Source: a virus. From it: a stretch of DNA of 55,664 bases. Below the pieces are notes generated by a model that ran no database searches, was not told the DNA's origin, and worked only from the letters and a program-made list of their open reading frames with translations. The DNA lies in the IMG/VR virus record IMGVR_UViG_3300019999_000002, positions 1-55,664 of that record; one strand, given 5' to 3'. Shown here in pieces: positions 29,714 to 37,787 of the stretch. A program made the position numbers and the translations under genes. How positions within the stretch are numbered: position 1 is the stretch's first letter; every line of letters starts with the position of its first letter.

Positions 29714-29944
29714 TTATGTGTTCGCGACAATCGCGGCAGACAGGGCGTCAGAGCTGGCCTTGAGGGCGTTCACTTCGTCCTGCACCGGGGCGAGTTCGGC
29801 GGCGGTCGCGCCACCGGCAATAGCCGCGTCAACGGCGGTTTGGATTCTCGCGGCAATGCCGTTCAGAACGATGACGGCAGACGCTTCCGCATCCTCGTTC
29901 ACCTTCGCTTGGGCAGCGAGATCCTCCAGTACTTTAGCGGGCAT
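29714..29944 (-). CDS. Small helical coiled-coil protein
   Basis: 76 aa, Ala-rich, with ARIQTAVDAAIAGGATAAEL and a heptad-like end. Resembles short phage proteins found before lysis genes; function unknown. Confidence 0.7.
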   Translation of the reverse strand: MPAKVLEDLAAQAKVNEDAEASAVIVLNGIAARIQTAVDAAIAGGATAAELAPVQDEVNALKASSDALSAAIVANT

Positions 29945-30009
29945 GATTTTGACCTTTCGTTTCTTTTGTTTCGTCTTGCAAGACGGGCAGATAACAGTTC
30001 TACCCGAAA

Positions 30010-30234
30010 TTATTTGTTCGCCTCAACCGCAGCCTTTAGCGGCTCCGCAGAAGCTTTAAGGTCAGCCGTGATGGCGGCCGCTTCCTTCTGGACCGAGCCA
30101 GCAGTTCCAAACGCTTTGATAATCCTCGCCTCACTATCAGCCACGTCCTGCTTGGTTGCGAGTGGGCGCTGCTTCCGGTCCTCCCTCATCTCGTGGACGA
30201 GGGCGAAAATCGCTTCAACAAGCTTATCAATCAT
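30010..30234 (-). CDS. Small helical protein
   Basis: 74 aa. MIDKLVEAIFALVHEMRED, then charged and Ala-rich helices. It is paralogous in style, not clearly in sequence, to the 76-aa gene next to it. Coupled to the lipoprotein upstream. Confidence 0.7.
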   Translation of the reverse strand: MIDKLVEAIFALVHEMREDRKQRPLATKQDVADSEARIIKAFGTAGSVQKEAAAITADLKASAEPLKAAVEANK

Positions 30235-30662
30235 TTGGTCCTTTCAACAGGCATTGGCGGCATAGGAGCTTGAATGGTGGAAAGGATGTGCCTCATCTTC
30301 GGCCCAGGCAAGTGATTCGTCTGCCATTTCATCGCGTCCATGCCGTAGGTGCCAGCCGTCCCCTGGCCGCAGACCCATCCGCCTTGAGATTCGATGAGTT
30401 GTGCTGCGCCGAAAAACTCCTGCTTGCAGCATTTACAGTGAAAGTGCGCCGTGGCATTCACGACGATGCCGGCCAGCATGTAGTTGGTTCCTGTTGGCTC
30501 TAGCCGCACCACGACCTGCTCAGAGTTGTCGTGGCAGTAGGGGCAATGAGTCGAGAGTTTGAGCGCGGGTTGTGCAGGAGGGGCAACGGCCTTCGGAGCC
30601 TCGTGATAAACGGCTACACAGCCAGCGAACAGGAGGGGAATCAGGAAAATCAATCTCGGCAT
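30231..30662 (-). CDS. Lipoprotein with zinc ribbon
   Basis: 143 aa. Signal MPRLIFLIPLLFAGC with lipobox LFAGC. The mature part has a Pro-rich linker, then CPYCHDNSE...HCKCCKQEF, a zinc ribbon, and a polar C-terminus with GTYGMDAMKW. A lipid-anchored zinc ribbon is unusual. Third lipoprotein of the segment. Confidence 0.75.
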   Translation of the reverse strand: MPRLIFLIPLLFAGCVAVYHEAPKAVAPPAQPALKLSTHCPYCHDNSEQVVVRLEPTGTNYMLAGIVVNATAHFHCKCCKQEFFGAAQLIESQGGWVCGQGTAGTYGMDAMKWQTNHLPGPKMRHILSTIQAPMPPMPVERTK

Positions 30663-30841
30663 TGAGGAAGCTTAGATTTTGTGGCCTTTTTGTCAAGGGG
30701 GCGGTTCCAAAGGTAGGCTATGAGTTCGCGGGCTGCAATACGAGGGGGAGAATCTCGCCTGTCGGCATTCGAGAACGCCTCTGTGATAATCCCCATTAAC
30801 TGATACTCAGCGTCGGCTTGCGTTTGCGGCGGGTTGTTCAC
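30650..30841 (-). CDS. Small hypothetical protein
   Basis: 63 aa. GIITEAFSNADRRDSPPRIAARELIAYLWNR. Overlaps the lipoprotein start by 13 bases and the holin-like gene by four. Confidence 0.65.
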   Translation of the reverse strand: MNNPPQTQADAEYQLMGIITEAFSNADRRDSPPRIAARELIAYLWNRPLDKKATKSKLPQCRD

Positions 30842-31170
30842 GCATCCTTTTTTACCGTCCCGTCTGGGGCGACATCGGTTTTCTTCACGAACGCCGTCTT
30901 GATCTCCGCCTTGACCTGCTCGGCGGTCATTGCCGTGACATTGGCCAGATCGGCAGCGGTCTGCGCGGCGTCCTCTTTGCTCTGGCTCTTATTCGCATCG
31001 CCCGCAGCGAGCAGGCCGATTCCACCAAGGACCGTTGCGATGAAACTGCCCCATAGCATTTCATCAGCGGTTCCGTGTTTGATGGCAAACACCAGCTTAA
31101 CGATGCCAGTGCAGATCATCATCACGCCGGCGCTCGAAGTTTTCCAGTTAGCGAGTAGGTTTTTTATCAT
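30838..31170 (-). CDS. Holin-like membrane protein
   Basis: 110 aa from the ATG at 31170. MIKNLLANWKTSSAGVMMIC with two hydrophobic segments (AGVMMICTGIVKLVFAI and SFIATVLGGIGLLAAGDA) separated by a short polar loop, then a long Lys/Ala/Glu tail. The pattern 'NWKTTxxGxxxIxxG...GGIGLLxAxDA' is typical of phage holin families. It sits in a coupled chain with a spanin-like gene and a receiver-domain gene. Confidence 0.8.
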   Translation of the reverse strand: MIKNLLANWKTSSAGVMMICTGIVKLVFAIKHGTADEMLWGSFIATVLGGIGLLAAGDANKSQSKEDAAQTAADLANVTAMTAEQVKAEIKTAFVKKTDVAPDGTVKKDA

Positions 31171-31466
31171 TTCCAAAAGTGTTTGATTGCCATCCCCAGC
31201 GAAAAGAAAATCACCGCCCACGCGCCGCGCAAAACCCAAATGGCCCCCTTGGCTTGATCCTCTTTGCTGCGGATATTTTCCCTGATAGCGGTCATTTGCG
31301 GACGCAAACCATCGGGTGGAGTATAGATGTCGTTCATAATGCGAACGAGATTTTGCAGCATCCCAGGAGTGCCCCGCATGTCGCCGCGCATCGCCACTTC
31401 CATCTCTTTATATTGAGATTCGACGACGGCGATGCGTTCCTCAATGGCTTCCATTCGCTCAATCAT
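31167..31466 (-). CDS. Spanin-like coiled-coil membrane protein
   Basis: 99 aa from the ATG at 31466. An N-terminal coiled coil (MEAIEERIAVVESQYKEMEV) and a single C-terminal span (WVLRGAWAVIFFSLGMAI) ending KHFWK. Such tail-anchored coiled-coil proteins are common in phage lysis cassettes. Overlaps both neighbours. Confidence 0.7.
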   Translation of the reverse strand: MIERMEAIEERIAVVESQYKEMEVAMRGDMRGTPGMLQNLVRIMNDIYTPPDGLRPQMTAIRENIRSKEDQAKGAIWVLRGAWAVIFFSLGMAIKHFWK

Positions 31467-31890
31467 ATCGCGGCACAAGAAACAGCTTTAGTGTCTCGAA
31501 AGTAATTGGTTTTGGCACGATGACGACGGCCCCTTTGTCGAGCGCCCTGCTCACGCACGGGTTGCCTGGATAACCAGTCACCATGATGACGCGAGCGCCC
31601 TCGTGCATTCCAACGGTCTTGTCCAGAATTTCTCCCCCGGTCAATTTCGGCAGCATTTGATCGAGAAAAATTACGTCGTAGTTGTTGGCTTTGATTTTCT
31701 CCACGGCAATAGCTCCGTCTTGCACCAACTCAATCACGCATTGAAACTTGTCGAGCAGCCGCTTGAACAGATCCCAGTCAACCGCGTCATCTTCGACCAC
31801 GAGCACCTTCGGCAACGGCGAGAACTTGAATATGAGTCCTTGCAGGAACTCGATATGCTTTTTCAGTTGTTCGGCTTCGGTCATTTCCAT
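31459..31890 (-). CDS. CheY-like receiver domain protein
   Basis: 143 aa; ATG 31890 or 31884 (ATGA overlap). Complete receiver: acidic pocket E33-D34-D35 (LVVEDDAVDW), phospho-acceptor D77 (VIFLDQMLP), T105 (IMVTGYPG), K127 (IVPKPIT). A 25-residue N-terminal helix precedes it. There is no output domain. In bacteria such stand-alone receivers relay phosphate to partners. Here it lies between a fibre-like gene and the holin/spanin-like genes. Phage copies are rare; it may intercept host signalling. Confidence 0.9.
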   Translation of the reverse strand: MEMTEAEQLKKHIEFLQGLIFKFSPLPKVLVVEDDAVDWDLFKRLLDKFQCVIELVQDGAIAVEKIKANNYDVIFLDQMLPKLTGGEILDKTVGMHEGARVIMVTGYPGNPCVSRALDKGAVVIVPKPITFETLKLFLVPRYD

Positions 31891-33257
31891 TGCTCCAATT
31901 TCACCCGAAACGTTCCGCTCGCCGGGTCAATCGCGCTTACAAGTTGGTCGTTGTGGAAACGAACGTAAACGAAAGTATTCGACACCCAAGCTGAATACAT
32001 TGAGTTGGCCTGCATTGATCCGGCTGGCGGGGAGGCAAAAGCAAAATCCCCGACGTTCACGTTGGCAACATTTACAAGCAGGTCAGAGGTTGTCCCCGCC
32101 GCCGTGCTTGGAAAGTCGAGCGTGACATTTGTGACGACTACGTTGGTGAGTGTCACGAGAGTTGCTGCCGCCCAAGATACTCCCCCTATTGTGGTAGTCA
32201 CATTGCTGCATGACACAACCCCTCCTAGATTTCCATTCACGTCCTCTACTTTCAGCGTTGTCGCGCTTGAAGAAACGAGCGTAGGACCATTCGCAAACGC
32301 AAACCAGGTGGATTCTCCGTTCGCACCGTTATTAAGAAACTGTGTCGCTGTGACCCTTCCAGAAACATTTACCGCGCCGCCGAAAGTAGAGGCTCCTGTT
32401 ACATGCGCAGTCGCCATTTTCAGGTTGCCTGTATTGGTCCCACTTCCATTCGTGCTCCAAACAAATCCTAGTCCAGCAGCGGCATAATTGGTGAGCGTAA
32501 CTATCCCGCTTGAATTTATGTCAATTGAAACGCCGTTGTTTGTGAAGAGGCAAATCGCGTTCACGTTTTTGTTGGTTTCTATGAAGCCAGGAGTCGTACC
32601 TGTCAGCGTCACCGCCCCGCTTCCCGAAGATACCCATGTAACTCCAGCAGGACCGGATGCGCTGACGCTCGTGACTGTGCCGCTGCCTTTGGCATCTATC
32701 TGAGTCTGAATCGCGTTCGTGACGTTGTGAACGTAGCCAAGCTCGGTTGCGGTCGTGGTGCTCGAAACAATTTTAGGAGGGGATTCGCTGTCTGAAACCA
32801 GAGCAGTAGAAGCGCTAAGATTGGACCCGCGAATGCTGGGCGCAATTAGATTGCCAGAGGAGTCAATTTGAAATTGTCCAGCACCTCCAAATACCGCCGA
32901 TCCGCCTACAAAGATTTCTGCTGTGGTCGGATTCCCAAACGATAGGTTTCCAAAAAGAATGCCACCCGCGTTAAGAGAAAGATATGTCCCGCTTAAATCT
33001 GGAATGTCACTAAACGAGAGTGTCGTCCCGCTCGTCTCGCGCCCCTGCGCGTCGAAAGTAACTTTGGTGTACTCGCCTGCCGTGCCGGTGTTCTTGAGAG
33101 TTAAAACTCTAGTGCCGCTCGCCGTGGTTCCGTCCCCTGTGATCGTAGGGTTGGCGTTGGTGTCCCACACGTTGCGCTCCAGGGGCGGCGGCATCCCAGC
33201 CCACAGCGACGGCAAAACCAACAGAATCAGGAGATATGCAAGAGTGTAGCGAACCAT
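31881..33257 (-). CDS. Fibre-like protein with signal peptide
   Basis: 458 aa. The N-terminus MVRYTLAYLLILLVLPSLWA is a typical signal peptide. The mature part has low-complexity beta repeats (NPTITGDGTTASGTRVLTL; GTVTSVSASGPAGVTW; NVSGRVTATQF) known from tail fibres and adhesins. The C-terminus (SAWVSNTFVYVRFHNDQLV) is compact. Tail fibres normally are not exported, so the signal-like start is unusual. It may be an adhesin-like secreted protein. Confidence 0.75.
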   Translation of the reverse strand: MVRYTLAYLLILLVLPSLWAGMPPPLERNVWDTNANPTITGDGTTASGTRVLTLKNTGTAGEYTKVTFDAQGRETSGTTLSFSDIPDLSGTYLSLNAGGILFGNLSFGNPTTAEIFVGGSAVFGGAGQFQIDSSGNLIAPSIRGSNLSASTALVSDSESPPKIVSSTTTATELGYVHNVTNAIQTQIDAKGSGTVTSVSASGPAGVTWVSSGSGAVTLTGTTPGFIETNKNVNAICLFTNNGVSIDINSSGIVTLTNYAAAGLGFVWSTNGSGTNTGNLKMATAHVTGASTFGGAVNVSGRVTATQFLNNGANGESTWFAFANGPTLVSSSATTLKVEDVNGNLGGVVSCSNVTTTIGGVSWAAATLVTLTNVVVTNVTLDFPSTAAGTTSDLLVNVANVNVGDFAFASPPAGSMQANSMYSAWVSNTFVYVRFHNDQLVSAIDPASGTFRVKLEQWK

Positions 33258-33688
33258 AGCGTAACCTTGTTTAGAACTTTAGTCATTCGTGACCAGCGCG
33301 AGGACTTGGCCTCGGTTAAAATTGGTTGCGCTATCTCCGGAGATTGCGGCGGTTCCAGGATGGGAACGACCATCGGTGCGGCTGGCAGCGTGCGATTGGC
33401 AACGGCCATCACGGGATCAGGTGCATTGGCGGTTATCACCTTCTGCCAATCATGGGCACCAGACGGGTCAAGATCAACCCAAAGATTGCCAGCGTTGTCG
33501 TAGGCTGCCCCTCCCGAAATCGTCGCGCCAGTCGGATCGCCAAATAGCACATTGCCCGAACCGCCGCCACCGCCACCACCAGCGCACGCCGCTGCCAAAA
33601 GGCATTCGCGCAATTGCCGGTCGCTCAACCTCGCGTAGCCATTGGCATAAGCGAGATCAAGGAGAGTTTGGGAATCGCAGGCGGGCAT
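33227..33688 (-). CDS. LSDR-module protein 1
   Basis: 153 aa. N-terminal module CDSQTLLDLAYANGYARLSD...CLLAAAC (first 36 residues), then a Gly run, and a beta-like domain that reads like a virion appendage (NVLFGDPTGATISGG). C-terminus basic and hydrophobic. Overlaps the fibre-like gene by 31 bases. First of three tandem genes with the same N-terminal module. Confidence 0.75.
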   Translation of the reverse strand: MPACDSQTLLDLAYANGYARLSDRQLRECLLAAACAGGGGGGGSGNVLFGDPTGATISGGAAYDNAGNLWVDLDPSGAHDWQKVITANAPDPVMAVANRTLPAAPMVVPILEPPQSPEIAQPILTEAKSSRWSRMTKVLNKVTLWFATLLHIS

Positions 33689-33691
33689 AAG

Positions 33692-34159
33692 TCATGGGAA
33701 CACGATTATCTCGATTGAGGCTCCAATCATTTCGTTATCTTGGCCGGATAGTGCCGCATCTGCCACAATCACAGAAATGACATTGTCAGAAATTCTTTTC
33801 GACACAACTAACACACCAATACCACCCCAACCATTCACGGTTGAACCTGCATTTGCCATTAAAAATGTTTTGGAAGCGGGGAATGCTCCAATAAGCGTAC
33901 TACTATAATCTCCAACGGCGTTTCTAGTCCACGCCACAGTTCCTCCTAGCGTATTTTGCAAGACTGTAGCTACTGGAGCATTGGTTCCGGTTTGTGTGAG
34001 CAGCGCCCGATAGACTTTTGTTCCTGACGGATAGGAACCTCCCCCTCCCCCGCCAGCGCAAGCCGCCGCAACTAGACATTCCATCAATCCGCGTTTGGAT
34101 AACTTGCTGTAGCCGTTCGCCTGAGCGAGCGCGATTAGTGTTGCAGCGTCACAGGCCAA
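33692..34159 (-). CDS. LSDR-module protein 2
   Basis: 155 aa. Module CDAATLIALAQANGYSKLSK...CLVAAAC, the same Gly run, then a beta-rich domain (YRALLTQTGTNAPVATVLQN... VISVIVADAALSGQ). That C-terminal domain resembles small virion decoration or fibre-tip domains. It is 3 bases before gene 1. Confidence 0.75.
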   Translation of the reverse strand: MACDAATLIALAQANGYSKLSKRGLMECLVAAACAGGGGGGSYPSGTKVYRALLTQTGTNAPVATVLQNTLGGTVAWTRNAVGDYSSTLIGAFPASKTFLMANAGSTVNGWGGIGVLVVSKRISDNVISVIVADAALSGQDNEMIGASIEIIVFP

Positions 34160-34203
34160 CTGGAACCCCCTTCACTTGATTTAATCTTGCAAAATGCATG
34201 ACA

Positions 34204-34410
34204 TCAGCATATCGCAGCCAGGAAACAATTGTCCAGATCGCGGTCGCTCAGTTTGTGGTAATCCTTGGAGTTGTCGGTTGCAGTCTGCGCGTTCCACCCG
34301 AGCCCTACGCAATACACCGCCGCCAAACACAGAAGCAAATCCCGGTCGCTCAACTCGCCGTATTTATTGGCGGTTGCAGCGTTTAACAGAGTTGCAGCGT
34401 CACAAGCCAA
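34204..34410 (-). CDS. LSDR-module protein 3, module only
   Basis: 68 aa with two copies of the module: CDAATLLNAATANKYGELSD...CLAAVYC and a shorter DYHKLSDRDLDNCFLAAIC. It has no appended domain. Lies 44 bases upstream of gene 2. Confidence 0.7.
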   Translation of the reverse strand: MACDAATLLNAATANKYGELSDRDLLLCLAAVYCVGLGWNAQTATDNSKDYHKLSDRDLDNCFLAAIC

Positions 34411-34414
34411 GGCA

Positions 34415-34840
34415 TCACGCTATCTTGTAGTTCAGCAGCAGTCGAAGCCGGTTCAACGTCTCGACCGGCAACGCAAGAAAGTCCCGACCCTCTTTGAGCA
34501 GCGTTGGCACATCGGCTGACAGTGTGGCGTCTGCTGCGCGGCCATTGCTCCAGTCCTGTACCGCCTGAGCCAGATACACGTTCTCCGAAAGGCCGAGATC
34601 AGTGAGCATCTGAACGCCGCCGAACAAGGATGCCGCGTCCTGAATCAACTGAGGATGATTCGTCTTGTAGTTGGTTCCACCAGCCGCCGCCAACTTGTAA
34701 ATCTTGCCCAGGATGCCAATGGTCTTGATTCCAGCCGTGCCAACATTGTTGATTGCGGCCATGTCGCCCACGAAAGTTTTGCTCTGCGCCAACGTCACAG
34801 GTGACGTAAGCGCCGGTAATGCCGCCAAAGTTTGTGCCAT
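34415..34840 (-). CDS. Virion-region hypothetical protein
   Basis: 141 aa, helical and Leu-rich (AAINNVGTAGIKTIGILGKI; PTLLKEGRDFLALPVETL). It stands between the capsid-like gene and LSDR genes, so a head or neck role is possible. Not recognised. Confidence 0.7.
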   Translation of the reverse strand: MAQTLAALPALTSPVTLAQSKTFVGDMAAINNVGTAGIKTIGILGKIYKLAAAGGTNYKTNHPQLIQDAASLFGGVQMLTDLGLSENVYLAQAVQDWSNGRAADATLSADVPTLLKEGRDFLALPVETLNRLRLLLNYKIA

Positions 34841-34846
34841 GATCGT

Positions 34847-35140
34847 TTATTGTGCTGTTTCGTCGGGGTTGCGCGGAGACATGCTATCCCTGAAATCGCT
34901 TTCCCATGATTTGTCAGGTGGGTTATCCGAGGAACCATCGCCTTCGCCCTGTTCCTCTCCTTCCGCCGATTCCAAGGCAAAGGTGCAGCCGCTCGAATCC
35001 ATCCCTGTGCATCGCAGCATGTCGCCTTCCTTGATGCCTTTGGGCAAGTTCGCAGACGGAATGTGAATGTCCGATTCGCTGCCCATGTCGGAGCCGTATT
35101 CGGGTGGGGCTTCGGTCGGCGCTTGCATTTCAGGAGGCAT
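34847..35140 (-). CDS. Acidic protein next to capsid gene
   Basis: 97 aa, very acidic, with Pro-rich N-terminus and KEGDMLRCTGMDSSGCTFAL in the middle. The start is AAATTATG with no Shine-Dalgarno. Acidic small proteins beside the capsid gene are often decoration or assembly factors; unproven here. Confidence 0.65.
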   Translation of the reverse strand: MPPEMQAPTEAPPEYGSDMGSESDIHIPSANLPKGIKEGDMLRCTGMDSSGCTFALESAEGEEQGEGDGSSDNPPDKSWESDFRDSMSPRNPDETAQ

Positions 35141-35227
35141 AATTTTGTTGCGTCACACCGGCATTTTGGCAAAATTCAAAGGTGGTCCGGCGAATATCAC
35201 TTCCCGGACCCGGCACAGTAAAAACTT

Positions 35228-36046
35228 ATGAATGAAAATACCGCACGTCCCGAGATTACTCCCGAATACCTTGCCGAGCAAGGATTGTCGAAAACCTTTC
35301 CAGAACGATTTTGGAAACGAGTCTTTATCACGCCTACACACTGGCTTTGGGATGGAATGCGGCGAGCCCCGATGAATCACGGAAGCCTGTGGCGGGGCGT
35401 AAGGAATCCAAGAACAGGAAAGTGGCAATGGATGATTTATGCCCACGTCGCGTCTTGGCTTTTGAACCGAGGGCCAATTCCAGAAGGAAAATGGATTTTG
35501 CATAAATGTCCTGGGAAGCACATTCCTTGGTGCGTCAATCCAGAGCATCTTTATCTTGGCTCTGCAAAAGACAATAGCCGAGACCAACTTGCCCAAGGCA
35601 CGATGTATCTGATAAAAGGCCATAAGCACAACTCTCGCGGAGAACGATCTACAGTTTCCAAGCTTACTGAGGCTCAGGTTTTGGAGATTCGAAAAATTTA
35701 TTCCGGTCGTACCGGACAACAAAGCGAACTGGCAAAACAGTACGGAGTGGCACAGCCAACGATTGAAAACATTCTCGTTGGGAAAAACTGGAAGCACATG
35801 GGAGGGGCCGCTCCCGGACTCATTGCGAGACGCGAAAGAATAGCGCGAGATCATTCTCGAATTCGGCGTCCGTTTCCCATGACGGGAGAAAATGGACCAC
35901 TTCACAAACTGACTCGATTTCAGGTAAAGGAAATACGCGATAAATACACAGGTGAGCGCGGCCAACAGAGTAAACTCGCCCGAGAATACCGAGTTCGACA
36001 AGGAACTATTTGGTATATCGTTAATAATGTTACTTGGAAGGGGTGA
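35228..36046 (+). CDS. HNH endonuclease with two HTH repeats
   Basis: 272 aa. HNH_3-type core: H92 in WILHKCPGKHIPWCVNPEH, N104, H107 and LYLGSAKDN. Then two related DNA-binding repeats: LTEAQVLEIRKIYSGRTGQQ (about 144-188) and LTRFQVKEIRDKYTGERGQQ (about 229-272), each like a NUMOD/HTH module. It lies antisense between the capsid-like gene and its downstream genes, and its stop falls inside the hairpin at 36041-36068. Confidence 0.9.
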   Translation: MNENTARPEITPEYLAEQGLSKTFPERFWKRVFITPTHWLWDGMRRAPMNHGSLWRGVRNPRTGKWQWMIYAHVASWLLNRGPIPEGKWILHKCPGKHIPWCVNPEHLYLGSAKDNSRDQLAQGTMYLIKGHKHNSRGERSTVSKLTEAQVLEIRKIYSGRTGQQSELAKQYGVAQPTIENILVGKNWKHMGGAAPGLIARRERIARDHSRIRRPFPMTGENGPLHKLTRFQVKEIRDKYTGERGQQSKLAREYRVRQGTIWYIVNNVTWKG

Positions 36047-36068
36047 GCGGAGTTTGCTCCGCTCACCC
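36041..36068. terminator. Bidirectional terminator of capsid and HNH genes
   Basis: GGGTGAGCGGAG (36041-36052) and CTCCGCTCACCC (36057-36068) form a perfect 12-bp stem with loop tttg, between two convergent stop codons. The HNH stop codon lies inside the left arm. Confidence 0.8.
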
Positions 36069-36080
36069 AAACAAGATTGC

Positions 36081-37592
36081 TTAATCTTCGGGGGGGAGTT
36101 GGAAGGCTCCCGGGCCGTTGTACTCCCCGCATTCCTGGCAGTAGGCAAGCAGGGATTGGTAGTCACTTGCCGAGATCGGCGCGTTCGGCGCGGTGTTGGT
36201 CAGGGGTGTGCGCACATAAGGCTGCGGTTCGCCCAGGCCGAGGATGAGACGTTCGATTTCGGGATAGACAGTCTTTTCAGCGAAGTTATATTCGCCGAGC
36301 CAATAGCCCATGTTTTTCTTGTCGTTGTTCAGCGTGCATTGCTGGCCGGTGTTGGGGTCGGTGGTGATAATAACATCGGGCGATTTCCATCCCCATTTGC
36401 CCATGAAACTTCGGGCCATGCCGAACTTCATTTCATCGTTCACGCTCTGGATGTCGCCGACGAACACTTCGCGGGCATCGCGGTTGTAAACGTGATAAAG
36501 GCGAATCGGGGCCTTCTTCCACGCTTGGGAATAAATGGGTTTGATACCGAACGTTGCGGCCACGTTTTCGTACGGCCACACTTGCTGAATCCAGACTGCG
36601 CCAGCCAAAGTGCCCCCGGTCGGGGTTTTGCCGTCGAGATCGCCGCGAAAGCGGAATCGCATTTGCTGCTTGTCCTCTTTGAACAGCCAATCACCGCAGC
36701 CACCATTGAAACCGTAGCCGAAGAAGCTGCCGCCTTTGGCGAAGTCCGCGCTGGTGTACATGTGCGTGAGCGCCGGGTTGGCGACGAGCAATCGCCGGCG
36801 AGTCGTCGCATCCACCGTCATTGAAAACTTGCCTTCAACCAGCCAGTCGCGGTCGTGATAACCGTTCGCGGCCAGGTCCTCCTGCTGATTCTGGAGATAT
36901 TCCATCGTCAACTGGCCGAGCGCGGCAGCCAGCAAGGCGGTCGTACCGTAACCAAGCAGGCCGAGACCGTTGTTGGCATTCAGGTTGATGTAGAGCGAAT
37001 TCGCCGTGGTGCCAGGCGTGGCAGTCGAAGGCGCAACGAGAAACATGTTTTCCGTCACGTCAATTGCGACGGGGTTGCCCGAACTGTCGGCCACGCCCGA
37101 GAGCCATAGGCCGGCGCCCTGCGCCTGCGTGCCAGCTTTGCGGAGCGTGAGCAGCCTCAGGAAGTCCGAGGAAATGTCCTCGGGCATATCTTGGTAGCCT
37201 TGAGCAATCGCAGCCATCTTGGCAATGCCTTCCTCGATGGTGTTCAGTTGGTCCAAACAGAAAACGGGTGTTTGATATTCCCGGCTGTAACGGTCATATC
37301 GAAGCTGGTCCACGCCATGACAGACGTATTGCCGGACCTGGGTGCATGGAGCGCCGATACAAGGATCGGCGGTAAATTGGTTCCACAAGCTCGGATCATT
37401 GGGCCGACTGACATACACGCGCTCATGCAGGTGGGTCGTGCCTTCGAATGTCGGGAATGGCGAGGTCTTGTACATCGCCGTGTAAATGTACGAATGGGGC
37501 TTGCGATCCTTGGCGATGCGCTTGTCCCAGTCATAGGGGCGACGACCAAGGTAATCGTTGAACTTTCCGCAGTCTGCTGAACTTAGGGCCAT
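36081..37592 (-). CDS. Putative major capsid protein
   Basis: 503 aa. Not assigned by a motif but by position, length and composition: aromatic, beta-rich, with few charged runs, unlike the small genes around it (ANGYHDRDWLVEGKFSMTVD; MGYWLGEYNFAEKTVYPEIE). The genome has no other capsid-sized unassigned gene beside acidic and scaffold-like genes. The start is TAATTTATG and is uncoupled, with an intergenic region of about 195 bases upstream, as expected for a strongly expressed gene. Confidence 0.7.
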   Translation of the reverse strand: MALSSADCGKFNDYLGRRPYDWDKRIAKDRKPHSYIYTAMYKTSPFPTFEGTTHLHERVYVSRPNDPSLWNQFTADPCIGAPCTQVRQYVCHGVDQLRYDRYSREYQTPVFCLDQLNTIEEGIAKMAAIAQGYQDMPEDISSDFLRLLTLRKAGTQAQGAGLWLSGVADSSGNPVAIDVTENMFLVAPSTATPGTTANSLYINLNANNGLGLLGYGTTALLAAALGQLTMEYLQNQQEDLAANGYHDRDWLVEGKFSMTVDATTRRRLLVANPALTHMYTSADFAKGGSFFGYGFNGGCGDWLFKEDKQQMRFRFRGDLDGKTPTGGTLAGAVWIQQVWPYENVAATFGIKPIYSQAWKKAPIRLYHVYNRDAREVFVGDIQSVNDEMKFGMARSFMGKWGWKSPDVIITTDPNTGQQCTLNNDKKNMGYWLGEYNFAEKTVYPEIERLILGLGEPQPYVRTPLTNTAPNAPISASDYQSLLAYCQECGEYNGPGAFQLPPED

Positions 37593-37787
37593 AAATTAAA
37601 AGTGGTTGTGTGTTTCGTCGGGAACAATTCGAGGGGCGAATCTCGCTACGCTGCTATTCTCTGGCGGGGGACGAACCGCTTTACGTCCGCTGCGCTTGTG
37701 GGGCGCTTGATGACCAACAATGGACAACTACGCTTTATGCGTAATTTATGCTTGCTTTGTTTTGTGACGAATGGGAACAATCACAAA
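37593..37787. promoter_or_regulatory. Divergent region between capsid and HTH genes
   Basis: About 195 bases that must hold promoters for both directions. Short inverted segments occur (CGAATTGTTCCC-like on the minus strand), but I could not settle on a -10/-35 pair. Confidence 0.3.

Noticed and set aside
31881-33257. Antisense frames of about 110-160 aa within the fibre-like gene
   Set aside because: Thr/Val-rich repeats leave the opposite strand open by chance; no motifs.
35153-36166. 337-aa open frame on - strand
   Set aside because: Antisense to the clearly coding HNH gene and overlapping the terminator; composition is that of a shadow frame.
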